From the NCBI GenBank assembly GCA_007129945.1, contig SKUN01000155.1:1-40176 (forward strand): DNA of 40,176 nucleotides, read 5' to 3'. The notes under the pieces are model-generated. The model was not told the DNA's origin. It saw only the letters and a list, made by a program, of their open reading frames with translations, and ran no database searches. The translations under genes were made by a program, and so were the position numbers. Source of the stretch: Bacteroidales bacterium. GTDB taxonomy: Bacteria; Bacteroidota; Bacteroidia; Bacteroidales; UBA7960. This document shows positions 1 to 7,552 of this stretch, in pieces (within the stretch, counting starts at the first letter, position 1; every line of letters starts with the position of its first letter).

Positions 1-431
1 AACGACAGCCGGTAGTAGTTGCGAATGGTTTTTTTCTGGATGCGGTTATTGTCGATGGCCTCTTTGGCAGCACCTTTATGCGCATTGATCAGGCCCCTTA
101 CGCCCAGTTTGGTGCCGCCAAAATAGCGTACCACAATGATAAGAATATTGGTCAGCCCTGCGGAAAGAATCTGCCCGTAAATCGGCTTTCCCGCAGTGCC
201 CGACGGTTCTCCGTCGTCATTGATCCGCCAGTTTTCCTGTTGGTAGCCGAAAACCCAGGCATAACAATGGTGCCGGGCGTCGTGATAGGTGTTTTTTACT
301 TCAGCAAGACGTTCCCTTGCTTCTTCCTCGTTGCTGACAGGGCAGGCAAGCGCAATAAATTTGCTCCCTTTGTCTTTGTACAACCCTTCTGAGCGTGTCT
401 TTATGGTTTTGTAAGTGTCTTTCTCCTGCAT
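1..431 (-). CDS. YigZ/IMPACT (UPF0029) family protein, partial (3' end outside the window)
   Basis: Reverse-complement reading gives MQEKDTYKTIKTRSEGLYKDKGSKFIALACPV...YHDARHHCYAWVFG...NDDGEPSGTAGKPIYGQI...LTNILIIVVRYFGGTKLGVRGLINAHKGAAKEAI, with the hallmark DDGEPSGTAG and RYFGGxKLG motifs. Confidence 0.88.
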   Translation of the reverse strand, partial: MQEKDTYKTIKTRSEGLYKDKGSKFIALACPVSNEEEARERLAEVKNTYHDARHHCYAWVFGYQQENWRINDDGEPSGTAGKPIYGQILSAGLTNILIIVVRYFGGTKLGVRGLINAHKGAAKEAIDNNRIQKKTIRNYYRLS

Positions 432-443
432 ACCGGATGATGC

Positions 444-1517
444 TTACACGTTGTAAATCAGGTACAGGCTCTCTGTGCCTACGGGTATGTAAGAAACAGG
501 TCGCGAAGGATTGATCTCCGGAGCCCGCACCCCGTTTCCAAAAAACTGCTTCCCGGTAAAAATTCTTGCTTCATCCCACATTCCGTCGTCAATAAAACTC
601 TGGAGCAATTGACGGCCCCCTTCAACAAGCAGTGACTGGATCCCTTCCGCGTAAAGGTATTGCATGATCTGACCGGTAAGTTTTTCACGGTTCCTGATTT
701 TGACATAATTGAGCTGTCCTTCCTGCTCCTCTTTTATTTCATTAAAAATGACGGTAGGCTGACTTTTGTCCATTAAATGGAGCGTACCGGGTAACTTCAA
801 CGATCTGTCTATAACCAGGCGAATGGGGGAAGTACCGTGCCAGTCACGGATATTCAGCATGGGATTGTCCTTCAGTGCTGTTTGGGTGCCGACCATGATG
901 GACGCTTCCTCAGTGCGCCATTTGTGAACCAGCATACGCAGTTTTTCACTGGTAATCCAGGTGGGGCGGTTTACAGCACCCGGCGACCTTACCGTGTCAA
1001 TGTAACCGTCTGCTGTTTCTGCCCATTTCAGGACTACGTAAGGGCGTTTTTTTTCATGAAAAGTGAAAAACCGCTTATTAAGGGTCCTGCATTTGTCCTT
1101 CAGGACGCCTACTTTGACATCACACCCGTTGCTGCGCAGCTTGGCAATCCCTTTGCCGGCCACTTCATCAAAAGGGTCGGTTGTGCCGATCACCACCCTG
1201 GGAATGCCCGATTCCAGGATCAGGTCGGTACAGGGCGGCGTTTTTCCATGATGGCAGCAGGGTTCCAGGCTGACATACAATGTGGAATCCTTCAGCAGTT
1301 CCCTGTTCCGGACAGTGGAAATGGCACGGACTTCGGCATGGTGGTCACCATAGCGGTGATGATAGCCCTCACCGATGATCCGGTTGTTGTGAACGATCAC
1401 CGATCCGACCAGTGGATTTGGTGCTGTTTTCCCCAGCCCGTTTCTGGCCAGCTCAATGCATCGTTCCATATAAATTGAATCGTATTCCATAGCCGGGAAA
1501 GCTTCGTTGTAAGGCAA
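444..1517 (-). CDS. ribD: Bifunctional diaminohydroxyphosphoribosylaminopyrimidine deaminase / 5-amino-6-(5-phosphoribosylamino)uracil reductase RibD
   Basis: 357 aa; deaminase zinc motif HAEVRAI...VSLEPCCHHGKTPPCTDLI, then a RibD-type reductase domain (WITSEKLRMLVHKWRTEEASIMVGTQTALKDNPMLNIR; LLVEGG). Confidence 0.95.
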   Translation of the reverse strand: MPYNEAFPAMEYDSIYMERCIELARNGLGKTAPNPLVGSVIVHNNRIIGEGYHHRYGDHHAEVRAISTVRNRELLKDSTLYVSLEPCCHHGKTPPCTDLILESGIPRVVIGTTDPFDEVAGKGIAKLRSNGCDVKVGVLKDKCRTLNKRFFTFHEKKRPYVVLKWAETADGYIDTVRSPGAVNRPTWITSEKLRMLVHKWRTEEASIMVGTQTALKDNPMLNIRDWHGTSPIRLVIDRSLKLPGTLHLMDKSQPTVIFNEIKEEQEGQLNYVKIRNREKLTGQIMQYLYAEGIQSLLVEGGRQLLQSFIDDGMWDEARIFTGKQFFGNGVRAPEINPSRPVSYIPVGTESLYLIYNV

Positions 1518-1539
1518 AGATACTGTTTTGGGATTACTG

Positions 1540-2742
1540 TCAGATGTACCTCAGGCTTACTTCTTTCAGAAATTTTTCCTCCAGAATGCGCGCAATCTTT
1601 TTCATTACCGAACGTCTGATCTCCAGTTCTACCGGGAGGTTGGGGTCCTGGTGGGCCACATTGATGGCGGTACCGGCAAGCATGTGGATTTCGTCACTTT
1701 CCAGGATCTCCCGGACGATCTTATCTGCCGGTCCCTTACCCAGTTCGGTCCGGGCACTGTAATTCTCCAGGATGCCTGCGGTCTTACTCAGGGTGAGAAT
1801 TCCCTCTGTAACCAGGTCTATCCCGTCCATGTAAGATATGGGTGGCAGATCGGGATCATCAAACTCCAGGGTGTCTTCGATGGGGATGTTGAGTTCCCGC
1901 GACACTATATCTGCAGTGGTACCACCGCAAATGATCTTCCTCCCGTTGAATTTTTCTACGACTGTCGCCAGTTCTTTGTCTTTTTTCTTTTCGAAAGGAG
2001 GACCGGAAGACAATAACAGGCGACGTGGTTCACGGCAGTATACCACCACTACACTGCTGTCGTCCTTGGCCTGGTATCCGTCGTTGGCGTGCGCCCTGTT
2101 GGTGATAACCGATGCCAGCTTCACCGCAGAAATATGGGGTTGTTCGTTGACCTGTTCGTACACGGCATTTTCCACGTTTTCCTGTCCCCATCCCAGCAGA
2201 TATTTTCCCCTGCCAAGGCCTGACTGGGTGATGCCGTCGCTCATCAGCAATATACGGTCTTCTTTCCGGGCTTTGAATGTACAGGCCCTGATCTCCTTGT
2301 CCTTGTGCTGCTGTGCCTCCAGTGTGATGTTCTGCCATTCCGGATGAAAATGTTCCTTTTCACGCATGATAATGGCATCCGGATTATCGTAGTTCAGGAT
2401 GGTCGTCTGGCCGTCTTCCTCAATGTCCACAATGGTAAAAGTCGCATAACTGATTTTACGTTCACTGCACACAGGAAGGGTATTCATGATGATTTCGGCG
2501 ATTTTGTGCGCATCCTTGTGCTCTTTGGTGAAATTCAAGGCCATGGTGGCGGTCAGGGTGGCCAGCAGGTTGGCTTTTACGCCGTGGCCCATCCCGTCTG
2601 AAAGTACTATCACTGTACGTCCTTCTTCTTTGATCTTCTCAGAGAGAAATGTGTCCCCGCATATTCTTTCTCCCACATGGTTTCTCTGGGCAGAGCCTAC
2701 TTCTATGTAAAAGCCGTCTTTCATCGGTTTTCCGGGGTTCAA
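1540..2742 (-). CDS. SpoIIE/PP2C-type serine phosphatase with an additional C-terminal domain, hydrogenase-sensor linked
   Basis: 400 aa; VLSDGMGHG, LMSDGITQSG and DDSSVVVVY match SpoIIE/PP2C metal-site motifs; about 160 aa follow the phosphatase domain. Seven bp downstream of the sensory hydrogenase-like gene on the same strand. Confidence 0.85.
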   Translation of the reverse strand: MNPGKPMKDGFYIEVGSAQRNHVGERICGDTFLSEKIKEEGRTVIVLSDGMGHGVKANLLATLTATMALNFTKEHKDAHKIAEIIMNTLPVCSERKISYATFTIVDIEEDGQTTILNYDNPDAIIMREKEHFHPEWQNITLEAQQHKDKEIRACTFKARKEDRILLMSDGITQSGLGRGKYLLGWGQENVENAVYEQVNEQPHISAVKLASVITNRAHANDGYQAKDDSSVVVVYCREPRRLLLSSGPPFEKKKDKELATVVEKFNGRKIICGGTTADIVSRELNIPIEDTLEFDDPDLPPISYMDGIDLVTEGILTLSKTAGILENYSARTELGKGPADKIVREILESDEIHMLAGTAINVAHQDPNLPVELEIRRSVMKKIARILEEKFLKEVSLRYI

Positions 2743-2748
2743 AAAATA

Positions 2749-4605
2749 TTATTCTTCTTTTTTGGTTTTCCTGAAGGTCTCAATGATGGAGTTCAGCATT
2801 TTCTCTGTGGTGCTGGCTCCTTCGCCAAGAGAAAAAGCAATTTGCTGCACCATTTTCAGGTTTTCGTCAATTACCTCGCTTACCCGGTTGATAATCTCTT
2901 CCTGCCTGACCTCCGCCACATACATATCACGGAAAACTGCTCCGACAACTTTATTGGGTTTCAGGGAATAAATGCTGATATTCAGTAACCTGTCATCATG
3001 ATATACGTCTTTGCCCACAATATTTTCATCATGTTCCAGTACGTAATCAAATAAATGATAAATATTGTAAGGAAGGAGGGTCTTCAGGTCTGCTCCCGAT
3101 AACCCCGGGATCACCTCATTGATCATCTGGGCGTCTTCTCCCAATACCTTGATGAAACTCTGGTTTGATTCGATCACCTTCAGCTTGTCGTCTACAATCA
3201 CCGAAGCGGAGGGCAGGTTTTGCATCAGGGCGGAAGTGGTATCTGAACGTTGCCGGATTTTTACGTTCTCTTCCTGCAGTTTTTTTTCTGTCTCCAGCAG
3301 GTTTTCCTGTTTCTTCTTCAGTGTTTCATTATTGGTCTTCAGTGTTTTGATGTATTCCTGTTTTTTCTTCAGGGAGTAATTCAGGCAGGTTTCGGGTCCG
3401 GAAAGACCCTGGCTGACGGATGCTGCAAAATCTTTACAGCTCCTGAAGCCGCAGGCACTGCATGAAGCGGTTTCCTCCATGCTTTTTCCCAGGCTTTTCA
3501 GAATCTCCTCCAATTGGTCCTGCCCGGGTTCAGGCAGTCGCTGATCATCTTTGGTGAAGCCTCTGTCCAGATCCAGGTTTTCGAATTGATCCATTGCTTC
3601 TTCCCATTGCTTGCTGTCGAAATTCTTCAGGCGTTTGTGCACATAATCCACGACCATTGTGCGGCGAAGATATTTATTGGAGCGATCGGTGGTTCCCGGA
3701 CCCATCAGGCATCCTGCATGATAAAAAATATTGAAGTTCTTTTTAAGCGACTCGGGATGGTCATTGAATTCGTCCACCACATCCAGCATATTGGTTTTTT
3801 CCTCCACGGTGATTACAGATCCCGTAAGCGGGGAAGTGTCCAGCCCTGCAGCATGGATGATTCCCTGGCTGATGGGATAGAGTGAACCGAGGTTGCCGAT
3901 GGGTTTGTCAAAATCTGAATACTCCACCTTCGCTTCCTTGATTTTATACTTCTCAAATAGCTCTCTTAGCTCTTTGAAGGTGAGTACCGCATCCACGGCA
4001 CCGTCTCCCTTGTGAAGGCGGGCTTCATGTTTGGCGGATAAACAGGGTCCAATAAACACGATTTTAAGCCTTTCCCCGAAGGCTTGCCTGACAACTTTTG
4101 CAGTGGCGGTCATCGGGGTGACAATGGGAGCCAGGTTATCTGTGAGTTCTGGCACAAATTTTTCCACGTAGGAAACCAGTGAAGGGCAGTTGGCCAGCAA
4201 ATAATATTTTCCCCTGAAGTCAGACAACAATTTTTTGTATTGTCTGGCCACCAGGTCTACACCAAAGGACACTTCATTCACGTAATCGAACCCAAGGGTG
4301 CGGATCATTTCCACAAATTTCCGGTAGTCGGTGATGTCGGGAAATTCCCCGCTTATGGTCGGATCCACAATGGCGGCCACTTTGTCATCGGAGTCCAGGA
4401 GCTCAATGGTGGCCTCGATCTCACTGAAGTGAGAAACCGCGTTGGAGGCACAAACCGACAGGCAGCTGCCGCATCCTATGCAGCGATTGTGATTCACCAC
4501 CGGCATACCATCCTGGCTTCGGGCGGTAATGGCCTTGACCGGACAGGCCCTGATGCAGGCATATGACTTTGTACAGCGCTTATGGTCAATTTGAATGATT
4601 TTCAT
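2749..4605 (-). CDS. Sensory [FeFe]-hydrogenase-like protein (HydS-like, phosphatase-linked): ferredoxin domain, hydrogenase large-subunit domain, 4Fe-4S domain, PAS domain
   Basis: 618 aa; N-terminal CTKSYACIRACP / CIGCGSCLSVC, hydrogenase-like LANCPSLVSYVEK and IGPCLSAKHEA, then CSACGFRSCKDFA..CLNY and a PAS-like C-terminus. Co-directional with the SpoIIE phosphatase. Confidence 0.88.
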   Translation of the reverse strand: MKIIQIDHKRCTKSYACIRACPVKAITARSQDGMPVVNHNRCIGCGSCLSVCASNAVSHFSEIEATIELLDSDDKVAAIVDPTISGEFPDITDYRKFVEMIRTLGFDYVNEVSFGVDLVARQYKKLLSDFRGKYYLLANCPSLVSYVEKFVPELTDNLAPIVTPMTATAKVVRQAFGERLKIVFIGPCLSAKHEARLHKGDGAVDAVLTFKELRELFEKYKIKEAKVEYSDFDKPIGNLGSLYPISQGIIHAAGLDTSPLTGSVITVEEKTNMLDVVDEFNDHPESLKKNFNIFYHAGCLMGPGTTDRSNKYLRRTMVVDYVHKRLKNFDSKQWEEAMDQFENLDLDRGFTKDDQRLPEPGQDQLEEILKSLGKSMEETASCSACGFRSCKDFAASVSQGLSGPETCLNYSLKKKQEYIKTLKTNNETLKKKQENLLETEKKLQEENVKIRQRSDTTSALMQNLPSASVIVDDKLKVIESNQSFIKVLGEDAQMINEVIPGLSGADLKTLLPYNIYHLFDYVLEHDENIVGKDVYHDDRLLNISIYSLKPNKVVGAVFRDMYVAEVRQEEIINRVSEVIDENLKMVQQIAFSLGEGASTTEKMLNSIIETFRKTKKEE

Positions 4606-4620
4606 GTCTGTCCGTTTTGA

Positions 4621-4884
4621 TTACTCAACGGGGTTGTTGAAATAGCGATCCAGCAAGTCGGTTACATGATCGGAACTGACCTGGATATGTTTTTCAGACC
4701 CGATAATAATCACCGGGCCGTTTTCGCATTCACCGAAACAGTGTGAACCCCGGAAAACAATTTTACCCGCGAGTTCCTTTTCTTTGAGGTATTGTTTGAT
4801 GAGTCCGAGGGTTTTCTTATTGCCCCTGGAAAAACAGCTGCTTCCCATACAAATTACAATCTCTTCAGGGATTTGCCGACCCAT
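4621..4884 (-). CDS. Thioredoxin-like [2Fe-2S] ferredoxin domain protein
   Basis: ORF extends to 4926, but the internal Met (MGRQIPEEIVICMGSSCFSRGN...GSHCFGECENGP) at 4884 is the preferred start; four Cys in a TRX-like [2Fe-2S] arrangement. A -7-like box (TATTTTTG on the minus strand, 4931-4924) lies just upstream. Confidence 0.82.
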   Translation of the reverse strand: MGRQIPEEIVICMGSSCFSRGNKKTLGLIKQYLKEKELAGKIVFRGSHCFGECENGPVIIIGSEKHIQVSSDHVTDLLDRYFNNPVE

Positions 4885-4923
4885 AGCCTGCGCGTTTTGT
4901 GTGAACAAAAAATTGCTGAATAA

Positions 4924-4931
4924 CAAAAATA
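4924..4931 (-). promoter_or_regulatory. Candidate Bacteroidota -7 element (TATTTTTG) for the [2Fe-2S]/HydS/SpoIIE operon
   Basis: Minus strand reads TATTTTTG, matching TAnnTTTG; the -33 TTG is not well conserved. Confidence 0.4.
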
Positions 4932-4951
4932 CAGAAACCTTTTCAGATATA

Positions 4952-4969
4952 CAGTTAATTCCTTCACAA
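4952..4969. promoter_or_regulatory. Candidate Rex operator 1
   Basis: CAGTTAATTCCTTCACAA; reverse complement TTGTGAAGGAATTAACTG, 11 of 14 conserved positions against TTGTTAA-N4-TTAACAA. A rex gene is at 11780-12430. Confidence 0.4.
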
Positions 4970-4985
4970 CTTGCTGAATAAATCC

Positions 4986-5013
4986 TTGGCTTACATTTTT
5001 TTATTTATCTTTG
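4986..5013 (+). promoter_or_regulatory. Candidate Bacteroidota-type promoter for the hydCBA operon (TTG-N17-TATCTTTG)
   Basis: TTG at 4986-4988 and TATCTTTG at 5006-5013, about 100 bp upstream of the hydC start; fits TTG-N(17-20)-TAnnTTTG. Confidence 0.6.
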
Positions 5014-5086
5014 TTATGGATGAATTCTGGCAAAATTCTCCCTGCATATGATTATATTTTATACTTTTAACCTGTTTGTTCAAGGG

Positions 5087-5104
5087 TTGTGAATAAAATA
5101 TCAA
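5087..5104. promoter_or_regulatory. Candidate Rex operator 2
   Basis: TTGTGAATAAAATATCAA, 11 of 14 positions against TTGTTAA-N4-TTAACAA; between the predicted promoter and the hydC start codon. Confidence 0.4.
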
Positions 5105-5114
5105 CATTGAGTTT

Positions 5115-5588
5115 ATGGAAGAAGATCTGGGTCATTTTTTTGAGAAGTTTCCAAACAGAAAACGGGAAGATCTGATCCCCCTGTTGCAGGCCATTCAGGA
5201 TGAGGAGGGATATCTTTCCGAAAAGATCATTTCCGCTGTAGGTCGCTACCTTGATATCAGCACCAATAAAATATACGGGGTGGCCACTTTTTATGACAAT
5301 TTTCGTTTCACCGCATCCGGTAAGTATCATTTTCGTGTTTGTCACGGGTCTGCCTGTCATGTGACCGGTACCGGTATGCTGGTCAGGGAACTGGAGAAGC
5401 AGTTGAAAGTGAAAGACGGAGAAACTGATAAGGAAGGATTATTCAGCCTTGAACTTGTAAGCTGTATCGGAGCCTGTGGCCTGGCACCTGTGATTGCAGT
5501 GAATGATCAATACTATACGAATGTGACCCTGGATTCTTTGAAAAACCTCATTGAATCTTTCAGGGAAATAGAAAATTCCGCCATATGA
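5115..5588 (+). CDS. hydC: NuoE-like [2Fe-2S] subunit of trimeric [FeFe] hydrogenase (HydC)
   Basis: 157 aa; CHGSACHVTG...SCIGACGLAPVIAVND, typical NuoE/HydC [2Fe-2S] ligands; first gene of the HydC-B-A order. Confidence 0.92.
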   Translation: MEEDLGHFFEKFPNRKREDLIPLLQAIQDEEGYLSEKIISAVGRYLDISTNKIYGVATFYDNFRFTASGKYHFRVCHGSACHVTGTGMLVRELEKQLKVKDGETDKEGLFSLELVSCIGACGLAPVIAVNDQYYTNVTLDSLKNLIESFREIENSAI

Positions 5589-7534
5589 CCTGGAGTAATT
5601 TGGACGATACACGTGATTTTCTGATCAGTAAGGTTTTGTTGAATCCGGAGAGGGATGCAGACCCTGAGCTGAAAAAGCCCTTGTCGTATATAGCCGGGGA
5701 GCGGATAGACAAAGCTTTGATATATGTGGGAATGGCCACATGTGGCCGCATTGCCGGTGCTGATAAAACCTACCGGAGTATCCGGACATACCTTGAAGAA
5801 CGGGATATTGATGCGCAACTGATAGAAGGGGGATGCATGGGACTTTGCCAGGCAGAACCCGTGGTGGACATTCAGCTACCGGGTAAAACCCGGCTGTCTT
5901 TCGCGTCAGTGACGGAAGACAAAGTGCAGCTTTTACTGGATGATGTATTAAACCATACGTTGCCCGATCTTCCCGTTACCGGCCAGTATAAAAGCCCCAT
6001 CCTCCGGGAGAGGGAGCAGGTGCCTTACATGGAAGATCATCCGTTTTTTGCCGGGCAGCATAAACTGCTTACTTCAAACTGTGGCCGGATCGATCCGGTT
6101 TCCGTTTCCTCCTGCATTGCCAAAGGAGGCTACCGGGCATTTGCAGATTCCATTTCCAGGTATACCCCTCTTCAGCTATGTGAGATGGTCGAAGCAAGCG
6201 GACTGACCGGCAGGGGGGGCGGAGCCTTTTCAACAGGAAAGAAATGGCTTGCGGCATCCCGGACCACCAGCGACCAGAAATTCTTTGTCTGCAACGCTGT
6301 GGAAAGTGATCCCGGCAGTTACATGAACAGGGCCATTATCGAAAGCAATCCGCACAGGCTTATTGAAGCGGCCCTGATCGGTGCCTATGCAACGGGGGCC
6401 AACAAGGCCTACATTTTTCTGCGTAAAGAATCTGCGCTGGCCGGTGACCGGCTTGAAAAAGCCCTGGAGGAAGCCCGTACGTACGGACTGACTGGTCATG
6501 ATATACTGGGCTCCGGGGTAAATATTGAGATTATTCTTAAAAGAGGCGCCAGGGCATTTATCTGCGGCGAGGAGACGGCCCTGAACAAGAGCCTGGAGGG
6601 GAAAAGGGCCATTCCTGCTTTCAAACCCCCTTACCCGCCTGAGCGTGGATTGTGGAATAAACCAACCGTGGTCAATAATGTGGAAACCTTATTCAACATT
6701 CCGCTGATCATTCAGAACGGCCCGGACTGGTTCAGGGAAACCGGCTCAGAAAGCAGCAAAGGGACCAAGCTTTTCACCCTTTCCGGAAAAATTAACCGCT
6801 ACGGAACCATTGAGGTGCCCATGGGAACCTCTTTCGAGGATATTGTGCATCAAATAGGCGGGGGTGTAAAAAATGAAAAAGCATTCAAAGGAATTGTACT
6901 GGGTATAAACAGTGGCAGTTTCATCACTCAGGAAAACCTGGATACAAGGGTTGATTATGAGGACCTGAATCGTATTGGCGGAGTTTTGGGGAGTGGTGCC
7001 TGTGTCGTCCTGGATGAAACGGTCTGTATGGTTGACCTGGCCAAATTTTTTACCGCTTTTTTCAAAAAGGAAAGTTGCGGGCAATGTATTCCCTGCAGAG
7101 AGGGTACCGCCAGGATGCTGGAGGTGATGGAAAATGCCACCAGCCGCCCTTCAGAAAACAACTCTTTTCAGACACTTGAACGCTTTAAAGGGGTGATGCA
7201 GCTCAAAAGTCTTGCAGCTGTGATCAAGGACACATCCCTCTGTTCTCTTGGAAAATCTTCGCCCAATGCCGTATTGAACACCCTGAAATATTTTAAGAAA
7301 GAATTTGAGGCGCACATTTTTGAAAGGAAATGCCACGCCAATGTTTGTACGGATTTGCAGGTATATTACATTGATGTGGATGCCTGTACGGGTTGTACGG
7401 CTTGTTTTAAGAAATGCCCGATGGATGCCATCATCGGATCACCAAGATACCCGCATTTCATTGTGCAGGAAAAATGTATTGCCTGCGGTACTTGTTACGA
7501 CGTTTGCAAATTTAATGCCGTCGTTATTAAATAA
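5585..7534 (+). CDS. hydB: NuoF-like flavoprotein/Fe-S subunit of trimeric [FeFe] hydrogenase (HydB)
   Basis: 649 aa; TRX-like [2Fe-2S] N-terminus (GGCMGLCQAEP), NuoF core (ICGEETAL, KPTVVNNVETL, ESCGQCIPCREGT), C-terminal CTGCTACFKKCP / CIACGTCYDVC. Overlaps hydC by 4 nt (ATGA). Confidence 0.93.
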   Translation: MTWSNLDDTRDFLISKVLLNPERDADPELKKPLSYIAGERIDKALIYVGMATCGRIAGADKTYRSIRTYLEERDIDAQLIEGGCMGLCQAEPVVDIQLPGKTRLSFASVTEDKVQLLLDDVLNHTLPDLPVTGQYKSPILREREQVPYMEDHPFFAGQHKLLTSNCGRIDPVSVSSCIAKGGYRAFADSISRYTPLQLCEMVEASGLTGRGGGAFSTGKKWLAASRTTSDQKFFVCNAVESDPGSYMNRAIIESNPHRLIEAALIGAYATGANKAYIFLRKESALAGDRLEKALEEARTYGLTGHDILGSGVNIEIILKRGARAFICGEETALNKSLEGKRAIPAFKPPYPPERGLWNKPTVVNNVETLFNIPLIIQNGPDWFRETGSESSKGTKLFTLSGKINRYGTIEVPMGTSFEDIVHQIGGGVKNEKAFKGIVLGINSGSFITQENLDTRVDYEDLNRIGGVLGSGACVVLDETVCMVDLAKFFTAFFKKESCGQCIPCREGTARMLEVMENATSRPSENNSFQTLERFKGVMQLKSLAAVIKDTSLCSLGKSSPNAVLNTLKYFKKEFEAHIFERKCHANVCTDLQVYYIDVDACTGCTACFKKCPMDAIIGSPRYPHFIVQEKCIACGTCYDVCKFNAVVIK

Positions 7535-7552
7535 TGTCAGCGTTTTTTCATT

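Noticed and set aside
78-392. 104-aa plus-strand ORF at the window edge
   Set aside because: The minus strand encodes a clear YigZ/IMPACT protein over the same bases.
837-1478. 213-aa plus-strand ORF opposite ribD
   Set aside because: Shadow of ribD; no coherent motif.
4895-4910. TTTTGT-GTGA-ACAAAA palindrome as a third Rex site
   Set aside because: Arm spacing and sequence do not fit the 18-bp Rex consensus; kept only as part of the promoter-region finding.
6209-6225. Run of seven G within hydB, considered as a possible frameshift or sequencing error behind the altered FMN motif
   Set aside because: The frame is continuous through the run into conserved downstream NuoF sequence, so a simple indel is not indicated; a substitution error cannot be excluded.
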